Source: Butyrivibrio proteoclasticus (GTDB lineage: Bacteria > Bacillota > Clostridia > Lachnospirales > Lachnospiraceae). From it: a stretch of 64,000 nt of DNA. Each line of letters starts with the position of its first letter. Position 1 is the first letter of the stretch. Below are positions 8,416 through 16,929 of this stretch, one piece after another. The notes beneath the pieces were generated by a model. The model worked only from the letters and a program-made list of their open reading frames with translations. It made no database searches and was not told the DNA's origin. Where the stretch lies: contig NZ_FOXO01000012.1 in NCBI RefSeq assembly GCF_900115735.1, positions 54,532 to 118,531 of the forward strand, written 5' to 3'. Both the position numbers and the translations under genes were made by a program.

Positions 8416-9447
8416 TTATATATCGCCATCACTTGGGTTTTCAAGCCCTAAATGATGATATGCCTCATCAGTCACAACTCTTCCCCTGGGCGTTCTATTA
8501 ATAAGACCATTCTTTATCAGGTAAGGCTCATAGACATCTTCTATAGTACCGGAATCCTCACCTATTGCAGCTGCGAGCGTATCAAGTCCTACAGGGCCGC
8601 CGCCGAACTTATTTATCATGGTCAAAAGTATATTTCTGTCAGTGTGATCAAGCCCAAGTTTATCGACATCCATAAGATCCAAAGCCACATTTGCGACTTC
8701 TTCCGTTATGGAACCATCATACCTTACCTGTGCAAAATCTCTTACTCTCTTAAGTATCCTGTTGGCAAGACGCGGAGTTCCACGGCTTCGCCTTGCCATC
8801 TCTTTTGCTCCATTTGGGTCAACATCCACATTCAAAACTCTTGCAGACTGCCTGATAATAGAACAAAGCTCATCAATATCATAAAACTCCATCCTGTGTA
8901 TCATGCCAAATCTATCACGAAGAGGCGCCGAGAGCATTCCTGCCCTCGTTGTCGCTCCAATCAGTGTGAAGTGTGGAAGATCAAGCCTTATAGACCTTGC
9001 TGTAGGCCCCTTTCCTATCATGATATCGATGCAATAGTCCTCCATTGCAGGATAAAGAACTTCCTCAACCTGTCTGTTTAGTCTATGTATTTCATCAACA
9101 AAAAGAACATCTCCCTCCTGCAGATTGTTGAGTATTGCAGCCATATCGCCAGGTTTTTCTATGGCAGGACCTGAAGTTATCTTTATATTAACCCCCATCT
9201 CATTGGCAATAATGCTGGCAAGTGTTGTCTTTCCAAGTCCGGGAGGCCCGTAAAAAAGGAGGTGATCAAGGCTCTCTCCTCTTCCCTTTGCTGCCTCTAT
9301 ATATATCTTAAGGCTTTCTTTTATTTTCTTTTGTCCAATATATGAGTCAAGGCTCCTTGGCCTGAGTGAGCCCTCTATTTTGGCATCCTCTGCGTTTTCC
9401 TGAGCGTCCACTCCCCTGGCATTTGTTACTATCTTACGTTTTTCCAT
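8416..9447 (-). CDS. ruvB: Holliday junction branch-migration ATPase RuvB
   Basis: The 343-residue AAA+ motor has [12 protein letters not shown] at the N-terminus, Walker [10 protein letters not shown] (about 67-75), Walker B FVDEIHRL, sensor 1 LIGATTRAG, the arginine-finger region PLRDRFG and the C-terminal winged helix ending RTPRGRVVT. RuvB hexamers drive branch migration together with RuvA, encoded 27 bases upstream. No ruvC gene is present in the window. The gene is full length and unremarkable. Confidence 0.97.
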   Translation of the reverse strand: MEKRKIVTNARGVDAQENAEDAKIEGSLRPRSLDSYIGQKKIKESLKIYIEAAKGRGESLDHLLFYGPPGLGKTTLASIIANEMGVNIKITSGPAIEKPGDMAAILNNLQEGDVLFVDEIHRLNRQVEEVLYPAMEDYCIDIMIGKGPTARSIRLDLPHFTLIGATTRAGMLSAPLRDRFGMIHRMEFYDIDELCSIIRQSARVLNVDVDPNGAKEMARRSRGTPRLANRILKRVRDFAQVRYDGSITEEVANVALDLMDVDKLGLDHTDRNILLTMINKFGGGPVGLDTLAAAIGEDSGTIEDVYEPYLIKNGLINRTPRGRVVTDEAYHHLGLENPSDGDI

Positions 9448-9474
9448 ACAATTCTTCCCTGTTACAATCTATTT

Positions 9475-10095
9475 TCAAAACATCTCTTTTAATGCCTGCT
9501 TTAAGAGCAGCTCAGTGTCATTTGACATTTCCGGATTAACGGAAAGCACTTTCCTTACTGCCTTTGTTGCATCCGTAGCATTATATCCGAGAGAAACAAG
9601 CGCTGCCACAGCCTCATCTCTTGCAGGGCTATCGCTTTCAGAAACCTCCGCAGAAGAAAGACCTGCCGCAGAAGAAAGCATACTGTCTTCTGTTGCCTTT
9701 ATCTTATCCCTGAGTTCAAGAGTAATTCTCTCCGCTGTCTTTTTTCCAACTCCGGGAGCCTTTGAAATTGCGCCACTATCTCCTGCAATAATAGCAAACC
9801 TCAGATCATCCGGCGTCATAACTGACAAAATGGCAAGACCGCCTTTAGGTCCTATGCCATTAACAGTAATGAGCATCTTAAAAAGATTAAGCTCATCCCT
9901 TGAAAGAAAACCAAACAACGTAAACGCATCTTCTTTTACATTGGTATATGTGTAGAGCTTAACCGCTTCGCCTATTCCAGGCATCCTGTCCATTGTGGAC
10001 CCTGATATATTCACATTGTAGCCAACGCCATTAACATCAACTACAGCATTTCCCTCTTCAATACTCTCCAAAATTCCATTCACATATGCTATCAA
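9475..10095 (-). CDS. ruvA: Holliday junction DNA helicase subunit RuvA
   Basis: The 206-residue protein begins MIAYVNGILESIEEGNAVVDVNGVGYNV (OB fold), then has the helix-hairpin-helix pair (LITVNGIGPKGGLAILS and APGVGKKTAERI) and a C-terminal domain (AVAALVSLGYNATDATKAV) that binds RuvB. RuvA tetramers hold the four-way junction. Translation starts with TTG (10093-10095), supported by GGGGAT six bases upstream. No SOS box was found upstream, unlike recA. Confidence 0.96.
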   Translation of the reverse strand: MIAYVNGILESIEEGNAVVDVNGVGYNVNISGSTMDRMPGIGEAVKLYTYTNVKEDAFTLFGFLSRDELNLFKMLITVNGIGPKGGLAILSVMTPDDLRFAIIAGDSGAISKAPGVGKKTAERITLELRDKIKATEDSMLSSAAGLSSAEVSESDSPARDEAVAALVSLGYNATDATKAVRKVLSVNPEMSNDTELLLKQALKEMF

Positions 10096-10170
10096 ATTCT
10101 TATCCCCGTTTTCACTTAATTCATAACTTGTATTGTAACATTAATTTAGCAATTATTTTTATGATAACTT

Positions 10171-10200
10171 AAAAAACTCCCGCACCACAGGTGCAGGAGT
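10171..10200 (-). terminator. Intrinsic terminator behind ilvE
   Basis: The arms 10176-10186 and 10190-10200 form an 11-pair stem with one mismatch and a three-base loop. On the minus strand it is followed by TTTTTT. Confidence 0.88.
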
Positions 10201-10238
10201 TCTCTTATATCAATATATCTATACGCACATAAAAAACA

Positions 10239-11270
10239 TTACTCAATCACATGAATCCAGCCTTCAGGAGCCTCAACTGTGCCCATCTGGATGCCTGTAA
10301 GTGTGTCATAAAGCTTTTTGATAACTGGTCCCATCTCGTTCATACCGCTTGGGAAGCAAATCTCTCTGCCATGATCATTGATCTTGCCAACAGGGCTGAT
10401 AACAGCTGCTGTTCCGCAAAGTCCCATCTCAGCGAAGTTATCTACTTCTGAAAGCTTAACTGGTCTCTCCTCAACATTAAGCCCCAGAATCTCTCTTGCA
10501 ACATAAACGATTGATCTTCTTGTGATAGATGGAAGAATTGAATCTGTGTGTGACTGTGGAACTACGAGTCCACCATCCTTTGTAACAAAGATGATGTTTG
10601 CTCCACCTGTCTCTTCGATATATGTTCTTGATTCTGCATCAAGATATACATTTTCTGCAAATCCTTCTTCATGAGCTGTAACGATAGCATGTAAGCTCAT
10701 AGCATAGTTAAGGCCTGCCTTGATATTTCCTGTACCATGTGGTGCTGCTCTGTCAAAATCACTTATCTTAACAACAATTGGCTTTGCGCCGCCCTTAAAA
10801 TATGGTCCTACAGGAGTAACAAAGATTCTGAATTGATACTCATCAGCAGGTTTAACACCTATAACATTGCCTGTAGCGAACATTACAGGTCTGATATAAA
10901 GTGTAGCTCCACTTCCATATGGAGGAACCCAGTCTCTGTTAGCTGCAACAACTTCTTCTACAGCCTTGATAAATCTGTCTTCAGGGAAAGGAGGCATCTC
11001 AAGTCTCTTGGCTGAATCAACCATTCTCTTAGCATTGAGGTCAGGTCTGAATGTAACGATCTTGCCATCTTCTGTTTCGTATGCCTTGAGACCTTCAAAA
11101 CATTCCTGCGCATAATGAAGAACACCTGAATCCTCGCTCAATACAACTTTTGAATCCTCTGTAAGGCATCCGTCATCCCACTTACCATCCTTGAAGTTGG
11201 ATACATATCTCTTATCCGCTACCATGTAGCCAAATCCAATATTTGCCCAATCTAAATTCTTTTTACTCAT
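10239..11270 (-). CDS. ilvE: Branched-chain amino-acid aminotransferase
   Basis: The 343-residue class IV PLP enzyme interconverts Leu/Ile/Val and their 2-oxo acids, the last step of branched-chain amino-acid synthesis. Visible family motifs are QECFEGLKAY, RPDLNAKRM, the PLP-site region GTGNIKAGLNYA, YIEETGGANI and CGTAAVISPVG. The ATG at 11268-11270 is used because AGGGG lies nine bases upstream; the ATG three codons earlier abuts the same site with no spacing. The gene stands alone with its own terminator. It complements the ilvBNC and leuCD genes further right. Confidence 0.95.
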   Translation of the reverse strand: MSKKNLDWANIGFGYMVADKRYVSNFKDGKWDDGCLTEDSKVVLSEDSGVLHYAQECFEGLKAYETEDGKIVTFRPDLNAKRMVDSAKRLEMPPFPEDRFIKAVEEVVAANRDWVPPYGSGATLYIRPVMFATGNVIGVKPADEYQFRIFVTPVGPYFKGGAKPIVVKISDFDRAAPHGTGNIKAGLNYAMSLHAIVTAHEEGFAENVYLDAESRTYIEETGGANIIFVTKDGGLVVPQSHTDSILPSITRRSIVYVAREILGLNVEERPVKLSEVDNFAEMGLCGTAAVISPVGKINDHGREICFPSGMNEMGPVIKKLYDTLTGIQMGTVEAPEGWIHVIE

Positions 11271-11380
11271 AATCTTCATCCCCTTTTGGACTTTAATACG
11301 TCAAAGCGTTAATAAATATCATTATAGTCTTTTAAAAACTTTCGTCAAGACTAAAGAATCAAGCTTTATCAATTCTTTAA

Positions 11381-12802
11381 TTAGGTCTTATCACTTTTAT
11401 CATCTTTTGCCTGTTCAGGAGACTTATCTGCCTTTGCAACTTTTTTCTGTCTTGCTGCCTCTTTAATACCATCCACATTGAAGATTTTTTTGAAGGTATC
11501 CGCCTCCTTGCTGGCATTGAACTTAACGTTCCCTTTATCGCTCAACGGCTTGTACTGTTTGTCCTCAATGTATGCCAAATCATAATAGTCCTCTGTGTTG
11601 GTACTAAGATTCTTCTTTTCCAAAAGAATGTTTGTGATCCATCCAACAAAAGCATAGAACACTGCAAAGATAGGCACACCGATAAGCCATCCAATAATTC
11701 CCCAAAGTCCTCCGAACAATGTTATCGAAAAGATAACCCAAAAACTTGAAAGCCCCGTTGAACTACCAAGAATCATCGGTCCTAATATATTGCCGTCAAA
11801 CTGCTGAAGCACAATGACAAAAATCAGAAATATCAAAGCCTCGACGGGATCAATGAGCACCAGTAAAAGAGCTCCAGCTATTCCTCCGATGTATGGACCA
11901 AAGAAAGGAATAATATTTGTTACGCCTACAATAACTGAAATCAGCACCGGATAATCAATTTTAAGAAGAAGCGCACCAATATAGCAAATAACACCAATGA
12001 TAAGTGAATCTATAATCTTACCGCCAATGAAGTTCTCAAACGTTGTCTTTGTAAATCTGAATCCTCCAATAAGCTCATTGGCAAAACTCTCCCTAAAGAA
12101 AGAATAAGCCATTTTTTTGCCTACAGTGGTAAACTTTTCTTTTGAGTTAAGAACATAAATAGCAACAATAATACCAACAACCAGATTTATGATCACACCA
12201 ACAATCGAAAAAACACTTTTTGATGCGACTTTCACGATTGTGTTAACATTTGGCAGCATAGGAAGGAGTTTTTTGGTCAAAAACTCACTTAAATTCTCGT
12301 AGTATGCATCAAGCTGAGAATCAATGATTTTTTGAAGGTCAGGATTATTGCTAAGGAACAGATTGGAATACTCATCTACATTCTTTACATAAATCGGAAG
12401 ATTTGTAGCAATTTCTTTAATACTGTCAACCAATTGAGGAATGATGATCCTGAAGAGGCTATACACTATTAAAATGAAAATAATCATTGTCAAAAGAACT
12501 GCTATTTTTCTTATCTTAGCTCTTCTCTTCTTATCTTTTTTGCCATATTCAGAGGTCTCTTTTCCAATCACCTTAAACAACGGATAAAGAATCTTTTCCT
12601 CAATTCCCTCTAAAAGCGGAAGTAAAACAAATGCAATAGCTATACCGATTATGATTCCGGATAGAGAATCAATTATCCCGCCGATGGATCTCGCCAGAGT
12701 TTTTCCATCAAAAATCACATAGTAAGTCAGCATCAGCGCCACGGCTAATACAAATATAGTAAACGCCCAGGTTACCTGGTTTTTCTCTGGTTTCATTTTC
12801 AT
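11381..12802 (-). CDS. AI-2E family transporter-like membrane protein (YtvI/PerM type)
   Basis: The 473-residue protein has two hydrophobic N-terminal segments, a soluble loop and a C-terminal cluster of membrane helices. The family signature regions are GVTNIIPFFGPYIGGI and LQQFDGNILGPMILGSSTGLS. The family (PF01594) is named for autoinducer-2 export, but many members have other or unknown substrates, so no substrate is assigned. The C-terminus has a Lys/Asp-rich cytoplasmic tail of about 70 residues. It stands alone between ilvE and mrp. Confidence 0.88.
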   Translation of the reverse strand: MKMKPEKNQVTWAFTIFVLAVALMLTYYVIFDGKTLARSIGGIIDSLSGIIIGIAIAFVLLPLLEGIEEKILYPLFKVIGKETSEYGKKDKKRRAKIRKIAVLLTMIIFILIVYSLFRIIIPQLVDSIKEIATNLPIYVKNVDEYSNLFLSNNPDLQKIIDSQLDAYYENLSEFLTKKLLPMLPNVNTIVKVASKSVFSIVGVIINLVVGIIVAIYVLNSKEKFTTVGKKMAYSFFRESFANELIGGFRFTKTTFENFIGGKIIDSLIIGVICYIGALLLKIDYPVLISVIVGVTNIIPFFGPYIGGIAGALLLVLIDPVEALIFLIFVIVLQQFDGNILGPMILGSSTGLSSFWVIFSITLFGGLWGIIGWLIGVPIFAVFYAFVGWITNILLEKKNLSTNTEDYYDLAYIEDKQYKPLSDKGNVKFNASKEADTFKKIFNVDGIKEAARQKKVAKADKSPEQAKDDKSDKT

Positions 12803-12862
12803 ATTTGATTCCCTCAGCTACTTTTTATATAGTCTCAAAAAGCCCACAATTATTGCAAATTA

Positions 12863-13672
12863 TTATTTTTCAATCATCCCATCAAGTATATACGCAAGAC
12901 TATCAAGATAGTCTTCTGAAATCTCCTCAATCTTACCGCCATCGCACAAACCTGCAATTGATGGATCAAGAGGTATCCTTCCAAGTATATCTATTCCATT
13001 AGAAGCAGCATAGCTCTCAATCTTACTGTTTCCAAAAATATTTATAGCTTCACCACAGTGTGGACACTTCATATAGCTCATATTCTCTACGATTCCAAGA
13101 ACAGGAATATTCATCATATTGGCCATATTGATAGCTTTTTCAACGATCATCTCAACAAGATCCTGAGGAGTTGATACAACAATGATTCCGTCAACAGGAA
13201 GAGACTGAAAAACCGTAAGCGGTACATCACCTGTTCCTGGTGGCATATCAACAAACATAAAGTCCACATCACCCCAATTAACATCAGACCAGAACTGTTT
13301 TACAATGCCTGCAATTACAGGTCCTCTCCAAACTACAGGATCCGTCTCATTTTCCATGAGCATATTAAGAGACATCACTTTAGTTCCCCTTGTTGTAGCA
13401 GCCGGTAAAAGACCTGTCTCATCTCCCACATTAAACTTTCCGATTCCAAACATCTTTGGGATAGATGGTCCTGTAATATCAGCATCCATTATCGCTGTTT
13501 TATAACCTTTTTTATTCATGGCTACTGCTGAGAGGCCTGTAACAAGACTCTTTCCAACACCGCCCTTGCCACTGACAATTCCGATTACTTTTTTTACATG
13601 TGAATTAGGATTGGGCGCAGCCTTCATATTATCTTCCATCTGCTTTTTAAACTCTTCTGGTTTCTTAGCCAT
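12863..13672 (-). CDS. Mrp/NBP35 family ATP-binding iron-sulfur carrier
   Basis: The 269-residue protein has a deviant Walker A (GKGGVGKS, residues 35-42), ADITGPSIPKMFG, the MPPGTGD motif and CPHC near residue 200, the conserved CxxC of Mrp/ApbC/Nbp35 proteins that holds a transferable Fe-S cluster at the dimer interface. It probably assists Fe-S protein maturation. No DUF59 N-terminal domain is present. The start is preceded by AGGAG. Confidence 0.93.
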   Translation of the reverse strand: MAKKPEEFKKQMEDNMKAAPNPNSHVKKVIGIVSGKGGVGKSLVTGLSAVAMNKKGYKTAIMDADITGPSIPKMFGIGKFNVGDETGLLPAATTRGTKVMSLNMLMENETDPVVWRGPVIAGIVKQFWSDVNWGDVDFMFVDMPPGTGDVPLTVFQSLPVDGIIVVSTPQDLVEMIVEKAINMANMMNIPVLGIVENMSYMKCPHCGEAINIFGNSKIESYAASNGIDILGRIPLDPSIAGLCDGGKIEEISEDYLDSLAYILDGMIEK

Positions 13673-13734
13673 TTAAAAATCTCCTACCCGTACATTTTAT
13701 TTATAAAGTAATGACATCTTGAACTAAATTCCAG

Positions 13735-13852
13735 AAATCCGCATATACTGCGGATTTCGTGAGAATATGAATGAAGAGTCAACCAAGCCTCATCGACGAA
13801 GTCGATTTAAATTGGCTTGGTTGATGCATTCTTGAATTGTTGATTCAAGAAT
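13735..13852. repeat. Cluster of three strong hairpins between mrp and the glycosyltransferase
   Basis: Consecutive inverted repeats are: AAATCCGCA/TGCGGATTT (13735-13757); TCAACCAAGCC/GGCTTGGTTGA (13779-13789 with 13814-13824) enclosing ATCGAC-GAA-GTCGAT (13792-13806); and ATTCTTGAAT/ATTCAAGAAT (13828-13852). All arms are perfect. No T-run follows, so this is not a simple terminator. It may be a structured 3' region of the glycosyltransferase transcript or a palindromic element. No gene is seen here. Confidence 0.7.
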
Positions 13853-13877
13853 ACATGACAATCTATAATGATCAAAA

Positions 13878-14861
13878 TCATCTTTTGTAGACATACTCAG
13901 ATGTCTCCACATCCTCTTTATCGCCAACATAAGACTCGATGATAAATCTAGGCCTGTTCTTGGTTTCGAGATATATCTTGCCAATATACTCTCCTATTAC
14001 TCCAAGAGAAATCATAATAAGGCCACCGATTGCCCATACGGAAAGAACTGTAGTAGTCCATCCCGGAATAGTCTGTCCTGTAAAATGTCTTACAAGAGAA
14101 TAAACCAAAACAATTATGCTAACGAGGAAAATAAAAAATCCAAGACCGGTAATAAGCTTAATTGGCTTAGTGCTAAGGCTTGTGATACCTTCAACTGCAA
14201 AACTGAGCATCTTTTTAAGAGGATATTTACTCTCACCTGCAAATCTTTCCGCTCTCTCATAGTAAACAACATCTGATTTAAAGCCTACCATTGGCACAAT
14301 GCCTCTAAGGAAAAGATTAACCTCTCCAAATTCTGCAAGTGACATAAGAGCTCGTCTACTCATGAGTCTATAATCCGCATGATTGTACACGGTGTTTGCT
14401 CCCATGGAATTCATAAGCTTGTAAAAAGATTCTACTGTAAACTTTTTAAAGAAAGTATCAGTAGCTCTTTTGGACCTTACTCCATAAACGACGTCACACC
14501 CTTCAATAAACTTATCAACCATTCCATCTATAGCATTTATATCATCCTGAAGATCTGCATCAAGAGAAATTGCTGCATCACAAAGATCCTTTGCTGTCAT
14601 AAGGCCGGCCAAAAGAGCATTCTGATGCCCCATATTTTTTGAAAGATTGATTCCCTGGAATATTTCATTTTTCTCATGAAGCTCTTTTATAATATTCCAG
14701 GTATTGTCTTTAGAACCATCATTCACAAAAAGTATCCTGCTATCATCAGAAATTTTTCCGGCAGCGATAAGATCTTTTAACTTTTTCTCAAGCCTTTTTG
14801 AAGTTTCCGGAAGAACTTCCTGTTCGTTATAGCAGGGAATTACACAAAATAACCTATTCAT
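13878..14861 (-). CDS. Polyprenyl-phosphate glycosyltransferase, GT2 (GtrB/DPM1-like)
   Basis: The 327-residue protein starts with a GT-A fold: VIPCYNEQEVLP, FVNDGSKDNTW, LDADLQDD (DxD) and NMGHQNALLAG. It ends in two membrane segments (about 235-260 and 270-295) and the YIGKIYLETKNRPRF signature of the GtrB/CsbB group. Such enzymes transfer a sugar from a nucleotide donor to undecaprenyl phosphate on the inner membrane face for wall or polysaccharide decoration. No flippase or GT-C partner lies next to it; the distant YfhO protein is the nearest candidate. A poor promoter-like region lies upstream. Confidence 0.9.
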   Translation of the reverse strand: MNRLFCVIPCYNEQEVLPETSKRLEKKLKDLIAAGKISDDSRILFVNDGSKDNTWNIIKELHEKNEIFQGINLSKNMGHQNALLAGLMTAKDLCDAAISLDADLQDDINAIDGMVDKFIEGCDVVYGVRSKRATDTFFKKFTVESFYKLMNSMGANTVYNHADYRLMSRRALMSLAEFGEVNLFLRGIVPMVGFKSDVVYYERAERFAGESKYPLKKMLSFAVEGITSLSTKPIKLITGLGFFIFLVSIIVLVYSLVRHFTGQTIPGWTTTVLSVWAIGGLIMISLGVIGEYIGKIYLETKNRPRFIIESYVGDKEDVETSEYVYKR

Positions 14862-14937
14862 AAACTATTCCTTCTAAAATAAAAATTTCATAAATAATAT
14901 AATAGTATAAAACTCTTTGTTTTGAAAGTGCCAGCAG

Positions 14938-14971
14938 AAAAAAAGCAGAGCAGCCTTTCAAACCGCCCTGC
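14938..14971 (-). terminator. Intrinsic terminator behind leuD
   Basis: On the minus strand GCAGGGC (14965-14971) pairs with GCTCTGC (14945-14951), and seven T residues follow. Confidence 0.8.
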
Positions 14972-14992
14972 GCATAATATTCCCATATTAAA

Positions 14993-15481
14993 TCACTTTG
15001 AGTTTATATAATTGATAAGACCTTCAGAGTCTATGATCTTTTGCATGAAAGGTGGGAAGGCCTGACCAGTGAAGGATTCTCCGGTTGTTTCATCTGTGAT
15101 AAGGCCTGTATCAAAATCAATGCTTACAACATCGCCTGCTTTTATATTGTCTGCCGCTTCTTCACATTCAATGATAGGAAGCCCGATATTGATGCTGTTG
15201 CGGTAAAAAATTCTGGCAAAACTCTTGGCAATTACACAGCTTACACCCGAAGCTTTTATAGCAATGGGGGCGTGCTCTCTTGATGATCCACAGCCAAAAT
15301 TTTTATCAGCTACAATGATATCTCCTGTCTTAACCTTTGATGTAAAGTCTTTATCGATATCCTCCATGCAGTGTTTTGCAAGCTCTGAATGATCTGTAGT
15401 ATTAAGATATCTTGCAGGAATTATTACGTCTGTATCTACATTATCTCCGTACTTAAAAACTGTTCCCTTAGCAGCTTTCAT
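14993..15481 (-). CDS. leuD: 3-isopropylmalate dehydratase small subunit
   Basis: The 162-residue protein has the LeuD signatures [16 protein letters not shown] and [14 protein letters not shown]. With LeuC it isomerises 2- to 3-isopropylmalate in leucine synthesis. The ATG at 15479-15481 is preceded by GGAGGA; the longer frame upstream carries unrelated residues. The length fits the short LeuD type found with the LeuC2 form. It follows leuC by 93 bases and ends at a terminator. leuA and leuB are not in the window. Confidence 0.95.
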   Translation of the reverse strand: MKAAKGTVFKYGDNVDTDVIIPARYLNTTDHSELAKHCMEDIDKDFTSKVKTGDIIVADKNFGCGSSREHAPIAIKASGVSCVIAKSFARIFYRNSINIGLPIIECEEAADNIKAGDVVSIDFDTGLITDETTGESFTGQAFPPFMQKIIDSEGLINYINSK

Positions 15482-15574
15482 TTTTTTCCTCCACAAAATC
15501 TGATTTTTCATCAAATGATATTCTATGACTTCTGTTTTTCTGAGAAAAAACAAAAACCTATATGTTCCAAATAA

Positions 15575-16846
15575 TCACAATCCAAGCTCAGATGGCTGTG
15601 AAATCTTGCCTGTCACGGCACTTGCTGCAGCAACTGCAGGTGAAGCAAGGTATATTTCTGAATCTATAGCGCCCATTCTTCCAACGAAATTTCTGTTCGT
15701 GGTTGAAACGCATCTTTCACCGGACGCTAAAACTCCCATATATCCGCCAAGACATGGTCCACAAGTGGGAGTTGAAACAATTGCTCCGGCTTCAATGAAA
15801 ATTTTCAAAAGTCCCTCTTCCATTGCCTGCATATAGATTTTCTGTGTGGCAGGGATAACAATGCATCTCATGCCTTCTGCAATATGATGATCAGTCAAAA
15901 CCTCTGCTGCAATCCTAAGATCATCAATTCTGCCATTCGTACACGACCCAATAACCACCTGATCAATCTTTATTTCAGCAATATTTTCAAATGTATGAGT
16001 ATTCTCAGGAAGATGTGGAAATGCAACCGTAGGTGTCAGCTTACTAAGATCAATTGTGTATTCCTCATCATATTCTGCGTCAGGATCTGCTTCATATACT
16101 GTATATTTTTTACCCTTAGCATGCTCATTTATATATGTAAGAGCAATGTCATCAACAGGGAAAATACCATTTTTACCACCTGCTTCAATTGCCATATTTG
16201 CAATTGTAAATCTGTCATCCATAGAAAGATTTTTGATCCCATCTCCAACAAATTCCATAGATTTATAAAGAGCTCCATCCACGCCAATAAGACCAATTAT
16301 ATGTAGGATGACATCCTTACCGCTAACCCATTTAGATGGCTTGCCAACGATATTGAATTTAATTGCTGAAGGCACTTTAAACCAGGCTTTTCCTGTAGCC
16401 ATTCCTGCAGCCATATCTGTTGAACCGATTCCGGTTGAGAATGCTCCAAGAGCCCCGTATGTACATGTATGAGAATCGGCACCGATTATGAGATCTCCGG
16501 GAAGAGTAAGTCCACTTTCAGGTAAAAGAGCATGCTCAATGCCCATTTTTCCGACTTCAAAATAGTTTGTGATACTGTTTCTTTTAGCAAATTCTCTGAC
16601 ACATTTGCAGTTCTCTGCTGACTTAATGTCCTTATTTGGAACAAAGTGATCGGGAACGAGGGCAATCTTGTCTTTATTAAACACACCCTCTTTAGTAAAT
16701 TTTTCCATTTCCTTAATGGCAACAGGGCTTGTAATATCATTTCCAAGCACCAGATCAAGATCTGCCTCAATAAGCTGTCCCGGTTTTACCTCGGAAAGTC
16801 CCGCATGTGCTGCCAAAATCTTTTGAGTCATGGTCATTCTGCTCAT
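15575..16846 (-). CDS. leuC: 3-isopropylmalate dehydratase large subunit
   Basis: The 423-residue aconitase-family subunit has [31 protein letters not shown], the cluster-ligand motif GSCTNGR and TCGPCLGG, which together supply the three cysteines of the 4Fe-4S cluster. It forms the isopropylmalate isomerase with LeuD. The ATG at 16844-16846 is chosen with AGGAG ten bases upstream; an in-frame TTG three codons earlier is too close to that site. No T-box or leader peptide was seen upstream. Confidence 0.95.
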   Translation of the reverse strand: MSRMTMTQKILAAHAGLSEVKPGQLIEADLDLVLGNDITSPVAIKEMEKFTKEGVFNKDKIALVPDHFVPNKDIKSAENCKCVREFAKRNSITNYFEVGKMGIEHALLPESGLTLPGDLIIGADSHTCTYGALGAFSTGIGSTDMAAGMATGKAWFKVPSAIKFNIVGKPSKWVSGKDVILHIIGLIGVDGALYKSMEFVGDGIKNLSMDDRFTIANMAIEAGGKNGIFPVDDIALTYINEHAKGKKYTVYEADPDAEYDEEYTIDLSKLTPTVAFPHLPENTHTFENIAEIKIDQVVIGSCTNGRIDDLRIAAEVLTDHHIAEGMRCIVIPATQKIYMQAMEEGLLKIFIEAGAIVSTPTCGPCLGGYMGVLASGERCVSTTNRNFVGRMGAIDSEIYLASPAVAAASAVTGKISQPSELGL

Positions 16847-16929
16847 ACACGTCAATCTCCTCGTTAATTAATGTCAAAAATATAATAGTAAATATAACAT
16901 GAAAACAAACAGTAAAACACATATCAAAT

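Noticed and set aside
8452..9081. 209-codon plus-strand ORF opposite ruvB
   Set aside because: It is an antisense shadow of a conserved gene with no recognisable protein features; the same holds for the many other plus-strand ORFs under minus-strand genes.
10096..10170. SOS box upstream of ruvAB
   Set aside because: No GAAC-N4-GTTC or close variant was found.
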